Source of the DNA: Methylobacter sp.
GTDB lineage: Bacteria > Pseudomonadota > Gammaproteobacteria > Methylococcales > Methylomonadaceae
NCBI RefSeq assembly: GCF_030680395.1
Contig: NZ_JAUXVR010000024.1
Span: forward strand, 22,316 to 86,315
Length of the DNA: 64,000 nucleotides
Direction of reading: 5' to 3'
Within the stretch, counting starts at the first letter, position 1, and each line of letters begins with the position of its first letter. Under the pieces are notes generated by a model. It did not search any database and was not told the origin of the DNA. It worked only from the letters and a program-made list of their open reading frames with translations. The position numbers and the translations under genes were made by a program. Of this stretch, positions 20,277 through 29,412 are shown piece after piece.

Positions 20277-22610
20277 GTGAAGATTAATATGCCGGTAACT
20301 AATAATGAAGTTATTCTTAAAAAGGGTACCATTTTAGTTTCAAGAACCGACTTGATGGGACGTATTACCTACGTCAATGATGCATTTGTTGAAACAAGTG
20401 GGTTTACCCGTGATGAGTTGATGGGACAGGAACATAATATCGTCCGTCATCCAGACATGCCAGCGGAGGCTTATGAGGACTTATGGATAACCTTAAAACA
20501 ACTTAGACCCTGGCAGGGACTGGTGAAGAATAGGTGTAAAAACGGCGATCATTACTGGGTCGAGGCAAATGCCATGCCGTTGTTTAAAAACGGAAAAGTC
20601 TATGAATACCTTTCCGTTCGACATCCTCCAAAGCGCGATGCAATTCCGGCAGCGGAACAGTTGTACAAGAAAATTAGCGCTGGTGAAGTAAAGTTAAAGT
20701 CAACCGGTTTAGGGACGATATCTAAATCAATTAGCGAAATTGCAATAGCGAAAAAGAATGCTTTTGTGGTGATCGCTTTCTTGACCCCTATCTTTTTTCT
20801 GATGTATCGATTGTTCTTGACGCAAGAGTATGTTTTGTTAGCGGGTGTTGCCTTGTTAGCCATAACGGCATCGGCCCTCAGTATCAATATGACCAAGGTA
20901 ATAACCGACACGCTGGAAACTGCCATTACTATTTGCTACCGGCTTAGCAGTGGTAGTTTCGGAAATAAGGTGAACCTGAAACGAGAAGATCAGCTGGGTG
21001 ATTTCCTGCGTGGTTTGTATTGTATGGAAGTGAAGCTGGGTGTGGACTTGGCTGATTTCAAGCAAGGTCTAGCAGAATCGAAACGGATTACTCAGGCTCT
21101 GGACAACGTTCAATCTCCTGTCATGGTAGCGAATAAGAACTTTGAAATTATTTACATGAACGATAGCGTTCAGAAGATGTTCAAGACCGCAGAAAGCGAT
21201 ATTCGTAAACAATTACCTGGTTTTTCCTCCGATAAATTGATGGGTTCCAATGTTGAGTTATATCACGCTACTATTAAAAGTGGGATATTGGAGAAATCAC
21301 AAGAATCACTTAGATCGCAACTGGTCATTGGCGGTCGGCATCTGAGTATTATCGTTAGCCCTGTTAGTAGCGAGGGCGAACGTATTGGTTATGTTGCTGA
21401 ATGGCAGGATAGAACCCATGAAGTTTTAATTGAGCAAGAAATCGATCAATTGGTGCAGGGCGTTAAAGCCGGTGACTTGAGTGCGCGTATAAAATTAACT
21501 GACCAACAGGGATTCACTAAAGCGCTATCTGCCGGTATCAATGAATTAACGGATGTAATTGAAAGCGTATTTGGCGATGTTAACAGGGTCATGGAGAACA
21601 TGGCTGAAGGCGATTTAACTACCGCTATTACCAATGAATACCAAGGTGTTTACGCTGAATGTAAGAATAATATTAACACTACCTTAGCAAAACTCAGCGA
21701 ATTTATTATTCAAATCAGGGATGCCGCTGATTTTATAGATAGTTCATCACAAGAGATGGCCAGTGGTAATAACAACCTTTCACATCGAGCCGAGCAACAA
21801 GCGGCCAGCCTGGAAGAAACGGCCGCCAGTATGGAGGAGTTAGCCAGTACCGTAAAAAATAATGCGCAGAATACAGTTCAAGCGACTGAAGTTGTTAATT
21901 CGGCAAGTCAATTAGCTCAAAAAGGCGGCGGTGTAGTTAAGTCTGCTATTCTTGCAATGCAGGAAATTAATGAAAGCAGTAATAAAATCGCTGAAATTAT
22001 TGGCGTAATTGATGAAATTGCCTTTCAAACTAATCTATTGGCATTAAACGCATCTGTAGAGGCTGCGAGAGCAGGAGAGCAGGGGCGTGGGTTCTCAGTT
22101 GTTGCAACAGAGGTTCGTAATTTAGCTCAACGAAGTGCAACTGCCGCACAGCAAAGTAATGAACTAATCCAAAACAGTGTGCAAAAAGTTCGTGCCGGAA
22201 CGGCATTCGTTAATGAAACAGGCGCAGCATTAACTGAAATTGTCGATAGTGTTGCAAAAGTTGGCGACATCGTTGCGCATATTGCCAGTGCCAGTTCGGA
22301 GCAATCGGCGGGTATCGAGCAAGTCAATCAAGCGGTTTCTCAAATGGACGATATTACTCAGCAAAATGCGGCTTTGGCAGAACAGGCCGCTGCCGGTAGC
22401 ATTGCCATGAGTGAGCAGTCTACCAACATGACCCAGTTGCTTAGTTTCTTTAGAGTCAATTCAAAGAATACTTCGGCAACGACTAGATCAGTTGCTCATA
22501 GTAAGGCGCCTGTAGCGCCAATAAGAGTAACAGCAAAAAAACCTGTAGTTTCTGTTTTATCTCCAAGTAAGCCTAAAATCGATAGTAGCGACGAATGGGA
22601 AGAGTTTTAA
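20277..22610 (+). CDS. Aer-type PAS chemoreceptor with CheR/CheB tether
   Basis: This is a 777-residue methyl-accepting chemotaxis protein. An N-terminal Aer-like PAS (residues about 10-115: [37 protein letters not shown]) suggests redox or FAD-based energy sensing. Two hydrophobic helices lie at about 160-205, followed by a second PAS (about 265-385), HAMP-like linkers and an MCP signalling domain whose hairpin tip reads [26 protein letters not shown]. The last residues EWEEF match the C-terminal xWxxF pentapeptide that tethers CheR and CheB. The start is GTG at 20277, supported by AAGG four bases upstream; ATG 20289 is too far from it. Sensing an intracellular redox signal is inferred from the Aer-type PAS. 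Confidence 0.93.
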   Translation: MKINMPVTNNEVILKKGTILVSRTDLMGRITYVNDAFVETSGFTRDELMGQEHNIVRHPDMPAEAYEDLWITLKQLRPWQGLVKNRCKNGDHYWVEANAMPLFKNGKVYEYLSVRHPPKRDAIPAAEQLYKKISAGEVKLKSTGLGTISKSISEIAIAKKNAFVVIAFLTPIFFLMYRLFLTQEYVLLAGVALLAITASALSINMTKVITDTLETAITICYRLSSGSFGNKVNLKREDQLGDFLRGLYCMEVKLGVDLADFKQGLAESKRITQALDNVQSPVMVANKNFEIIYMNDSVQKMFKTAESDIRKQLPGFSSDKLMGSNVELYHATIKSGILEKSQESLRSQLVIGGRHLSIIVSPVSSEGERIGYVAEWQDRTHEVLIEQEIDQLVQGVKAGDLSARIKLTDQQGFTKALSAGINELTDVIESVFGDVNRVMENMAEGDLTTAITNEYQGVYAECKNNINTTLAKLSEFIIQIRDAADFIDSSSQEMASGNNNLSHRAEQQAASLEETAASMEELASTVKNNAQNTVQATEVVNSASQLAQKGGGVVKSAILAMQEINESSNKIAEIIGVIDEIAFQTNLLALNASVEAARAGEQGRGFSVVATEVRNLAQRSATAAQQSNELIQNSVQKVRAGTAFVNETGAALTEIVDSVAKVGDIVAHIASASSEQSAGIEQVNQAVSQMDDITQQNAALAEQAAAGSIAMSEQSTNMTQLLSFFRVNSKNTSATTRSVAHSKAPVAPIRVTAKKPVVSVLSPSKPKIDSSDEWEEF

Positions 22611-22656
22611 TGATGCTTAAAGCTGCAAACTATATAACCGACAGGAAACTATAACA

Positions 22657-23148
22657 ATGACAACAGATGTGCAGTCAAATAATAGTCGGGTAGAGCAATT
22701 TCTCACCTTTCAACTTGCAGGCGAAGCGTATGGCGTTGAAATTTTGAAAGTACAAGAGATTCGTGGTTGGGAAGCTGTTCGCGTGATACCGAATACACCT
22801 GCTTTTGTTAAAGGCGTGTTGAATTTACGCGGATCTGTCGTGCCCATCATAGATTTACGGGAACGATTTTCTCTAGAGCATTTCGATTATTCTCCAAAAA
22901 CGGTTGTTATTGTGCTCTGTGTTGAACATGGTGCAAACCAATTTGTAATGGGCATAGTGGCTGATGCAGTTTCTGATGTGCTGGATATTAATTTGGAAGA
23001 CATCAAAAAAGCCCCAAACTTCGGTTCAAAAATTGATACGCGCTACATGCGAGGTATGCATGTGTATAAGAAAAAAATGATTATGCTGCTGGACGTTGAT
23101 AAATTGCTCAATCCCGATGAGGTTGAGGGTATTGAAAGTTTGGTGTGA
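22657..23148 (+). CDS. cheW: Chemotaxis coupling protein CheW (copy 2)
   Basis: A second CheW of 163 residues (QFLTFQLAGEAYGVEILKVQEIRGW, NLRGSVVPIIDLRERF, MIMLLDVDKLLNPDE). It is clearly paralogous to the copy at 19701-20216 but differs at many positions and lacks the longer polar N-terminus. It lies 46 bp after the receptor gene and 3 bp before the ParA-like gene, so it is probably cotranscribed with both. Confidence 0.95.
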   Translation: MTTDVQSNNSRVEQFLTFQLAGEAYGVEILKVQEIRGWEAVRVIPNTPAFVKGVLNLRGSVVPIIDLRERFSLEHFDYSPKTVVIVLCVEHGANQFVMGIVADAVSDVLDINLEDIKKAPNFGSKIDTRYMRGMHVYKKKMIMLLDVDKLLNPDEVEGIESLV

Positions 23149-23151
23149 CAG

Positions 23152-23919
23152 GTGAGAATTGTTGCAATAATTAATCAGAAAGGCGGTGTTGGCAAGACGA
23201 CTACTACTGCGAATTTATGCCATGCGATTGCAGAATTGGGCTCAAAAGTTACCGCTATCGATCTTGATCCACAAGGCCATTTAGCCGTTTCTTTAGGTAT
23301 TACAGCGCAGGATATTGGCGGTATTGATGAAGCTATGCTGAAAAAGAAAGAAGTTCATCAGCAGCTTATTTCCGTCAGGGATAATCTGCAATTAATTACA
23401 TCAGGATCAAAACTTAAGGATATTGAGCAGTTAACCGGCAATAATTCACCTCGCGGTGTTTTATTAAAAAATGCCTTGCATGGAAATCTTACAGATCAGG
23501 ACTTTATTTTTATTGATTGTCCACCTTCTTCCGGATTACTGGTTGCGAACGCATTAATTGCAGCTGACGAAATTTTAATTCCTATGGCCAGTGATTTTCT
23601 TGCCTTGCAAGGATTATCTCATCTAATGGGTACTATTAAGAGGTTTGAGAAAGCTTTGCAGCGTAAATATAAAACATTATTGGTGATGTCGCGATATTCA
23701 CCCAATAGAAGAATATCGAGCCAGGTATTAAATGTTCTACTTACGCATTTTCCTGAGCAAATATTAGCAACAGTCGTTAGAGAAACAGCATTGCTTGCAG
23801 AATGCCCCAGCTTTGGTAAAACAATTTTAGAATATAGTCCGAAAAGTCGTTCGGCAAGGGATTTTCGTAGCCTTGCTCATGATTTTCTTGAAAGCAAGGT
23901 GATGTATGGCAACAAGTGA
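23152..23919 (+). CDS. ParA-like ATPase of the chemotaxis cluster
   Basis: A 255-residue ParA/MinD-type ATPase with the deviant Walker A motif NQKGGVGKTTT, followed by AIDLDPQGHLAVSLG and FIDCPPSSG. The start is GTG at 23152 (MRIVAIINQKGG). Its place among che genes suggests a ParC-type role, that is polar or positional segregation of chemosensory arrays, as known for ParA homologues encoded in che operons. This is an inference from context. The 3' end overlaps the STAS gene by 14 bases, indicating translational coupling. Confidence 0.9.
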   Translation: MRIVAIINQKGGVGKTTTTANLCHAIAELGSKVTAIDLDPQGHLAVSLGITAQDIGGIDEAMLKKKEVHQQLISVRDNLQLITSGSKLKDIEQLTGNNSPRGVLLKNALHGNLTDQDFIFIDCPPSSGLLVANALIAADEILIPMASDFLALQGLSHLMGTIKRFEKALQRKYKTLLVMSRYSPNRRISSQVLNVLLTHFPEQILATVVRETALLAECPSFGKTILEYSPKSRSARDFRSLAHDFLESKVMYGNK

Positions 23920-24469
23920 AGAAAATAATTTAATCGGATACGATCCTCTAGCATGGATGGAGGTCGATACCGATAAAAATGAAGATCATTTGGTTACGGA
24001 TGATTTGATAGGGAATACTGATGAAAATGCGATTTTAAATATAACTAAAGAGGATGAATTAGTAATAGATAAAGTCGATGATGAAAACGTTAGTGCTTTC
24101 ATAGAAGAAATGGCTGATGACTACTCCATGGATGCAAACGGCATAGTACCGCAGGAAGCAGATGCCGATGATTCGGTACCAGAGGAAGTGGAAGATTCAT
24201 TAATTGATTTAGACGCTACGTTGACTATTCAGAATGTCGTCAAGTTACACGAAAGGCTGAAGAATTTATTGGCCATGCATGATGAAATCGAAATAAATGC
24301 ATCTGATGTATCATCAATAGATACAGCCACTTTACAACTACTTGTTTCGTTGAAAAAAGATGCAGTTAAGCTGCAAAAGAAAGTAACCATTATTTATCCA
24401 TCCCCACGATTTGTTGAGTCTGCCCAACTGCTGGGTTTATTGGACGTACTCGACGTTCATGACGCGTAA
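23906..24469 (+). CDS. STAS-domain protein with acidic N-terminus
   Basis: This 187-residue protein has two parts. Residues 1 to about 105 are highly acidic and likely disordered (DTDKNEDHLVTDD, EEMADDYSMD). Residues about 110-187 form a STAS domain (LDATLTIQNVVKLHERL, EIEINASDVSSIDTATLQLLVSLKK, VTIIYPSPRFVESAQLLGLLDVL). The Ser-Ser-Ile-Asp-Thr-Ala patch sits where SpoIIAA-like proteins carry a regulatory serine. It overlaps the ParA-like gene and precedes cheR. A scaffold or adaptor role in array positioning is possible; nothing in the sequence proves it. Confidence 0.85.
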   Translation: MATSEENNLIGYDPLAWMEVDTDKNEDHLVTDDLIGNTDENAILNITKEDELVIDKVDDENVSAFIEEMADDYSMDANGIVPQEADADDSVPEEVEDSLIDLDATLTIQNVVKLHERLKNLLAMHDEIEINASDVSSIDTATLQLLVSLKKDAVKLQKKVTIIYPSPRFVESAQLLGLLDVLDVHDA

Positions 24470-24490
24470 CTGACGGGAAGCAGTTTAAAA

Positions 24491-25330
24491 ATGGCCATTG
24501 TTGAGAAGGTTCGCGAATTTAAATTCACTGCGGATGACTTTAACTTTTTAAGAAAACTGTCCAATGAACATTCAGGTATTCAGGTTCCTGATGAAAGATT
24601 TGATATGTTTTATTCCAGACTGTCCAAGCGGGTGAGGAAACTTGGATTAACGGATTTTAAGGCGTATTGCCAGTACCTTAAGGATTATCCGGATCACGAA
24701 TTTACTGAATTTATTAATGCTATAACAACTAATTTAACGGCCTTTTTTAGAGAAATGCATCATTTTGATTATGTCCGTGATGTTGTTATTCCAGAAGTTT
24801 TGATGCGGAATAAAACCTCCCGGCAAGTTAGAGTGTGGTCCGCTGGTTGCTCTACTGGTGAAGAGCCTTACTCTCTAGCGATTACCTTGTTGGAAAATGT
24901 ACCTGTTGATTGGGATATCAAAATATTAGCAACTGATTTGGATACTAATGTTTTGAAAACAGCATCGGATGGTATTTACACGGAAGATCGTGTCAGTGAC
25001 TTATCAGAAGATATGCTGAAGCGGTGGTTTATGCGAGGTAAATCATCGCAATCCGGTCAAGTAAAAGTAAGACCTCAGTTACAACAAATTATTCAGTTTA
25101 AAAAGTTAAATTTGATGCAAGACTGGCCGATGAAATGCCATTTTGACTTTATTTTCTGTCGTAATGTTCTTATTTATTTTGATCGTGAAACGAAGACATT
25201 GCTTGCTCAAAGATATGCTCAAATGCTGTCCAGCAAGTCATGGTTATTTATAGGACATTCAGAATCATTAAACCAGCTTTCAAATGAATTTGAGTTGGTT
25301 GCGTGTACCAGTTACAGGAAAAATTCATAA
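24491..25330 (+). CDS. cheR: Chemoreceptor glutamate methyltransferase CheR
   Basis: CheR methylates receptor glutamates using SAM for adaptation. It is 279 residues. The N-terminal helical domain contains the conserved LTAFFREMHHFDYV, and the SAM-binding domain shows VWSAGCSTGEEPYSLAI and FDFIFCRNVLIYFD. The length and motifs are standard. The EWEEF tail on the receptor encoded upstream is a plausible docking site for its beta-subdomain. It lies 7 bp upstream of cheD. Confidence 0.95.
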   Translation: MAIVEKVREFKFTADDFNFLRKLSNEHSGIQVPDERFDMFYSRLSKRVRKLGLTDFKAYCQYLKDYPDHEFTEFINAITTNLTAFFREMHHFDYVRDVVIPEVLMRNKTSRQVRVWSAGCSTGEEPYSLAITLLENVPVDWDIKILATDLDTNVLKTASDGIYTEDRVSDLSEDMLKRWFMRGKSSQSGQVKVRPQLQQIIQFKKLNLMQDWPMKCHFDFIFCRNVLIYFDRETKTLLAQRYAQMLSSKSWLFIGHSESLNQLSNEFELVACTSYRKNS

Positions 25331-25336
25331 ATACTA

Positions 25337-25975
25337 ATGAGTACTAGCAATGATATTGGTCTACCCTCCATCGACGGTTTTGATCACATTAACAGGTATA
25401 TCGATAAAGAGCGTGGTGTAATTGCCGCAAAGATTTTGCCGGGTGAATACTATGTAACTCAAGATGATGAATTGATTACAACCGTATTAGGGTCTTGTAT
25501 ATCGGCATGTATTAGGGACAAGGTGTCAGGCTTAGGTGGAATGAATCATTTTATGTTGCCGGAAACCACAGCCGACAAGCTGAGGCAAGGTAATGAAGCG
25601 GTTGTCGGCAATGCAACCCGATACGGAAATTATGCCATGGAACATTTAATTAATACTATTTTGATAAATGGCGGCAAAAGGAAAAATCTGGAAGTTAAAG
25701 TATTTGGCGGCGGTAAAATCATTCCAACCTTGACTGATGTTGGCCTTAAAAATATTGACTTTATCCTGGAATATATTGATACAGAAGGATTGTCCTTATT
25801 ATCTCAGGATTTAGGCGATATTTATCCCAGAAAAATAATTTATTTTCCTAAGACTGGGAAAGTCGGAATGAAAAAAATCGAGCATTTGCATAATGATACA
25901 ATTGTAAGAAGAGAGCGACAGTACTTTAACAATATTAAAAATGCACCTGTTGAAGGTGATGTTGAGCTTTTTTAA
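25337..25975 (+). CDS. cheD: Receptor glutamine deamidase CheD
   Basis: CheD deamidates receptor glutamines and can interact with CheY-P phosphatases. It is 212 residues, with the catalytic Cys-His-Thr set in LGSCISACIRD (Cys), GGMNHFMLP (His) and a following Thr/Ser-rich segment, plus KVFGGGKIIP. The C-terminal tail (NNIKNAPVEGDVELF) matters here: a degraded copy of the same tail lies at 26496-26584, showing that the 3' end of cheD and the start of cheB were duplicated together. Confidence 0.94.
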   Translation: MSTSNDIGLPSIDGFDHINRYIDKERGVIAAKILPGEYYVTQDDELITTVLGSCISACIRDKVSGLGGMNHFMLPETTADKLRQGNEAVVGNATRYGNYAMEHLINTILINGGKRKNLEVKVFGGGKIIPTLTDVGLKNIDFILEYIDTEGLSLLSQDLGDIYPRKIIYFPKTGKVGMKKIEHLHNDTIVRRERQYFNNIKNAPVEGDVELF

Positions 25976-25984
25976 GAAGATACA

Positions 25985-26407
25985 ATGAACAACAAAATAC
26001 GCGTATTGATTATTGATGATTCATTGTTAATCCGAAAGGTACTAACTGAAATTTTAAATTCCTCTTCAGATATCGAGGTAGTTGGCACTGCAGAAGACCC
26101 TCTTATTGCCAGAGAGATGATCAAAGAATTAAATCCCGATGTATTGACGCTGGACATTGAAATGCCGCGTATGGATGGAATAACTTTTTTACGCAATTTG
26201 ATGCGATTGAGACCAATGCCTGTTGTGATGATTTCAGCACTCACAGAAAGTAACGCTGAAGTTACCTTAACTGCTCTGGAGTTGGGAGCGGTAGACTTTA
26301 TAGCTAAGCCGACAATGGATGTAGAAAATACACTGAATGACTATGCCGAAGACATAATTGCCAAGGTAAAAGTAGCGTCACAGGCTAATATTAGAAGGCT
26401 TGAATGA
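25985..26407 (+). CDS. CheB-type receiver domain alone (truncated CheB paralogue)
   Basis: This 140-residue protein is a receiver domain nearly identical in layout to the N-terminus of the CheB encoded 180 bp downstream: IRVLIIDDS, then [35 protein letters not shown] (split here by the phospho-acceptor Asp57), [10 protein letters not shown] and [12 protein letters not shown]. It stops after [13 protein letters not shown], just where CheB continues into the linker and methylesterase domain. The acidic pocket, Thr/Ser position and Lys are intact, so it may work as a CheY-like phosphate sink. It arose by partial tandem duplication. Confidence 0.9.
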   Translation: MNNKIRVLIIDDSLLIRKVLTEILNSSSDIEVVGTAEDPLIAREMIKELNPDVLTLDIEMPRMDGITFLRNLMRLRPMPVVMISALTESNAEVTLTALELGAVDFIAKPTMDVENTLNDYAEDIIAKVKVASQANIRRLE

Positions 26408-26495
26408 TGAGTTTAAAATCGGAAGATTTGGAGTAGTACTGGATATTACATGAAAAAATGTGTGATTATCAGAATGAAAAACTTCATAAATTTCA

Positions 26496-26584
26496 GTAAT
26501 GATGTCATCGCTTAAATTAAAGTGGTAACAATCAATATTAAAAATACACCTATTGACGGTGACGATGGGCTTCTTTTAGAGTGA
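26496..26584 (+). pseudogene. Relic of the cheD 3' end
   Basis: Translated in the frame ending with TGA at 26582, this stretch gives SNDVIA-stop-IKVVT then INIKNTPIDGDDGLLLE. It aligns with the true CheD tail HNDTIVRRERQ then NNIKNAPVEGDVELF. One internal stop and one missing codon show it is non-coding now. It sits immediately before the full cheB exactly as the real cheD tail sits before the truncated receiver gene, marking the left part of the duplicated unit. Confidence 0.75.
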
Positions 26585-26588
26585 ATTT

Positions 26589-27707
26589 ATGGGTAAGATA
26601 CGCGTATTGGTTATTGACGATTCAGCATTAATCAGAAAAATACTGACTGAAGTTTTAAGTTCGTCACCTGACATTGAGGTAGTCGGTACCGCAGCAGATC
26701 CTCTTATTGCTAGGGAAATGATTAAACAATTAAATCCGGATGTATTAACGCTGGATATTGAAATGCCGCACATGGACGGGATAACTTTCTTAAGCAACTT
26801 GATGCGCTTAAGGCCAACTCCGGTTGTGATGATTTCCACGCTTACTGAACATGGTGCAGAGGCTACTTTAAATGCTCTGGCACTAGGTGCTGTAGATTTT
26901 ATTGCTAAACCCAAAGTCGATGTTGTTAATACTCTGAATGAGTATGCCGAGGAAATTATTTCCAAGGTCATCGTTGCGGCGCAAGCAAAAGTAGGAAATG
27001 ATTACAGTAGAGTGGTCAAACCCAAACACTCTGTAACAACTGTTCCCGAGATTTCAGAAAAACATTCAGTCGATGTGATTCTGAAAGCGGCACCTATAAA
27101 AACACATATTAACTCCACCAATAAAATAATTGCTTTGGGTGCCTCAACAGGTGGAACAGAAGCGATTAAAGCTGTGGTTAAAGGATTTCCAGCAGATACC
27201 CCGCCTATTTTAATAACGCAACATTTACCCGCTGCATTTAGTGAATCATTTGTTCGGCATATCGGGCTTGCAACGGAAATGTCAGCTTGTATTCCCAAAC
27301 ATGGCCAAATCGTTGAACCGGGTAATATTTATCTTTCACCTGGAGACAGGCACATGCTGGTGATTAGAGAAGGGAATAAATATATTATTCATTTGAGCGA
27401 TGGATTGCCTGTCAATCGTCATAAACCGGCAGTTGATGTACTGTTTCGTTCAGTCGCCCAATGTGCAGGTGCTAATGCCATTGGTATACTATTAACAGGC
27501 ATGGGTGCTGACGGAGCAATGGGCATGAAAGAAATGCATGATGCGGGTGCTAAAACAGTTATTCAGGATGAGCAATCCAGTGTGGTCTGGGGTATGCCGG
27601 GCGCTGCATTCAAGTTGGGGTGTACTGACTATGTGGTATCGTTAGAAGAAGTTTCGCATAAAGTGTTAAGCTTGGTTAAAGCTGGCAGTAGTGGTAAGGC
27701 TCTCTAA
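26589..27707 (+). CDS. cheB: Chemotaxis methylesterase/response regulator CheB
   Basis: CheB removes receptor methyl groups and deamidates glutamines when phosphorylated by CheA. It has 372 residues. The receiver domain has Asp56 in [13 protein letters not shown] linker of about 45 residues follows, then the methylesterase with its triad Ser (LGASTGGTEAI), His (TQHLPAAFSESF) and Asp (GMGADGAMGM). All key residues are present. The truncated receiver gene upstream is its partial duplicate. Confidence 0.96.
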   Translation: MGKIRVLVIDDSALIRKILTEVLSSSPDIEVVGTAADPLIAREMIKQLNPDVLTLDIEMPHMDGITFLSNLMRLRPTPVVMISTLTEHGAEATLNALALGAVDFIAKPKVDVVNTLNEYAEEIISKVIVAAQAKVGNDYSRVVKPKHSVTTVPEISEKHSVDVILKAAPIKTHINSTNKIIALGASTGGTEAIKAVVKGFPADTPPILITQHLPAAFSESFVRHIGLATEMSACIPKHGQIVEPGNIYLSPGDRHMLVIREGNKYIIHLSDGLPVNRHKPAVDVLFRSVAQCAGANAIGILLTGMGADGAMGMKEMHDAGAKTVIQDEQSSVVWGMPGAAFKLGCTDYVVSLEEVSHKVLSLVKAGSSGKAL

Positions 27708-27852
27708 TAACTTATCAGCCTTTTTCGGATGTAGTTGGCAGCGCTATCTTATATGAATTTATTTCATAAGAACTTACCATTGCAGGATAGGTAATGTATT
27801 GTGCCAGATGCAGAATTTTAAAAATATTACTTTTCATGTTGTGTAATTAAAT

Positions 27853-28461
27853 ATGACTAATCAGACTAAATCACAATTTATTGCAGTCGCTTCAATTACC
27901 TCGGAGTTAAGTGCAGTTATGGTGGTAGCTAAGGAAATATCATTAGCGGCGGCCAATGCCAAGGCTATTGCATTTAGGGCTGGAGATAAAGCAAAAGGAT
28001 TTCAGCCGATTACTGACTTTATTAATGAATTGGCTAAAGAAACAATTGAACTGGTTACTAATATCAATATATATGCGTTGGTGTTATATCGATTGACTGT
28101 CGATGAATTCCAAAAAACGGCTGCTTATAATAAATTCGAGTTGGCAGCAAAAATGGCTGAAGGGGCCGTTTATGCCAAATCTATGCAGGAGCCGGTAGAT
28201 CATGCAAGGCTTTCCATGCAAGATTGCCAGAGACAGTTTAAACGGGATGTGTCGCAACTGCTAGGTCAACTTGAGGCCGTGATGCATCATGCGCGTGCCG
28301 CGCGGGTTATTGCCGCAAACTCAAGAATTGAAGCATCACAGGCGGGTGAATATTTACAGAGCCTGCAAGCAGTTGCTGAAAGTGTAGATAAAGCTGCACA
28401 TACCATTCATGATAATGTGCAGCGGTGCAGAATCGCATTATCCATTTATCGCAATAGCTGA
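27853..28461 (+). CDS. Small soluble protein with chemoreceptor-tip-like segments
   Basis: A 202-residue helical protein without membrane segment or signal peptide. Two segments resemble the hairpin tip of methyl-accepting proteins: AAANAKAIAFRAGDKAKGFQPITDFINELAKETI near residues 30-65 and VIAANSRIEASQAGEYLQSLQAVAESV near residues 155-180. They recall the [21 protein letters not shown] pattern in spacing and in the N, A, G and F positions. It lies between cheB and the ODP gene. I infer that it may dock to CheA/CheW arrays or act as the cytoplasmic receptor partner of the diiron protein. No sensor domain is visible. Confidence 0.7.
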   Translation: MTNQTKSQFIAVASITSELSAVMVVAKEISLAAANAKAIAFRAGDKAKGFQPITDFINELAKETIELVTNINIYALVLYRLTVDEFQKTAAYNKFELAAKMAEGAVYAKSMQEPVDHARLSMQDCQRQFKRDVSQLLGQLEAVMHHARAARVIAANSRIEASQAGEYLQSLQAVAESVDKAAHTIHDNVQRCRIALSIYRNS

Positions 28462-28491
28462 ATAGCTGCTAACACAGAAGGCTTGTTTTTT

Positions 28492-29220
28492 ATGAAAATG
28501 ACCAAGATATATGAAGGATCGCACCAATGGATTATGTTTGGAAGGGATGAAGGCAAGCCCGGTAATATAGTCGATACCAACCAATATGTAGTACGCACGG
28601 CAAACCGCTGTCTGCTTTTGGATCCAGGCGGTGCCGAGTTGTTTGCCCCGATGATGGCGGCTGTGTTGCATCATGCTCCTGTGGATCAAATAACGGATCT
28701 GTTCGCTTCGCATCAAGATCCTGACGTGATCTCATCATTGGGCTTATGGGATCAGGCCTTAACAAATGCCAAGCTCCATGCTCCGGCTATTTGGGAAGGT
28801 TTCTTACGGCATTACAGCTGTGAATCAATAGAATATGTTCCTATTCCAGATAATGGCGGAACAATTAAATTAGAGTCTGTGGAATTGCAGATTATTCCAG
28901 CCCATTATTTGCATTCATCCGGCAATTTTCATGTCTATGATCCGCAAGCCAAGATTTTGATGTCAGGTGATGTTGGGGCTGCTATCGAAGGGCCTGATTC
29001 TCCTGTGTTTGTCGATAATTTCGCTGCGCATGTTGAAAAAATGCGTTATTGGCATCAACGATGGATGCCGTCAAATCAGGCAAAAAGAGTATGGATTGAG
29101 CGGGTAAGAAATCTTGATATTGATATTTTGGCTCCACAGCATGGGCGGATGTTTAAGGGTGATGATGTCAAACGGTTTTTAGACTGGTTTGATGCTTTAC
29201 AGGTAGGTATTGCTGTTTAA
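28492..29220 (+). CDS. ODP-type diiron oxygen-sensing metallo-beta-lactamase-fold protein
   Basis: A 242-residue stand-alone metallo-beta-lactamase-fold domain of the flavodiiron/ODP group. The metal ligands are in the expected order: HQDPD (replacing HxExDH of flavodiiron proteins), His in PAHYLHSSGN, Asp in LMSGDVGAA and His in APQHGRMFKG. The HQDPD variant and the lack of a flavodoxin domain agree with the oxygen-binding diiron proteins (ODPs) described from Treponema denticola chemotaxis. The start is ATG 28492 with AGAAGG upstream; TTG 28483 is an alternative. Its position after cheB and a receptor-tip-like protein suggests oxygen or iron sensing for taxis. The family is well supported and the role is inferred. 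Confidence 0.82.
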   Translation: MKMTKIYEGSHQWIMFGRDEGKPGNIVDTNQYVVRTANRCLLLDPGGAELFAPMMAAVLHHAPVDQITDLFASHQDPDVISSLGLWDQALTNAKLHAPAIWEGFLRHYSCESIEYVPIPDNGGTIKLESVELQIIPAHYLHSSGNFHVYDPQAKILMSGDVGAAIEGPDSPVFVDNFAAHVEKMRYWHQRWMPSNQAKRVWIERVRNLDIDILAPQHGRMFKGDDVKRFLDWFDALQVGIAV

Positions 29221-29305
29221 TCAATTTTAAAACGTGACCAGTTCATTTGAAAAGGAAGCGATATTTTATGAAGCCTGTGGTTTTTCATTGATGTTTCTAA
29301 TTTTG

Positions 29306-29390
29306 AGGGCTGGTTACGGTATAAATTGGATTTGTCATTAATTCAATGTTGTCGGATTTTTAAGGGTAATTTTTGTAACCAGCCAGCCCT
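29306..29390. repeat. Imperfect inverted repeat in convergent intergenic region
   Basis: AGGGCTGGTTAC (29306-29317) mirrors GTAACCAGC (29375-29383) plus CAGCCCT (29384-29390), with a 57-base centre. It lies between the 3' ends of the ODP gene and the permease gene. It could be a bidirectional termination structure or a degenerate small mobile element. Confidence 0.45.
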
Positions 29391-29412
29391 TTCAAATGAT
29401 TAAAACTTTATT

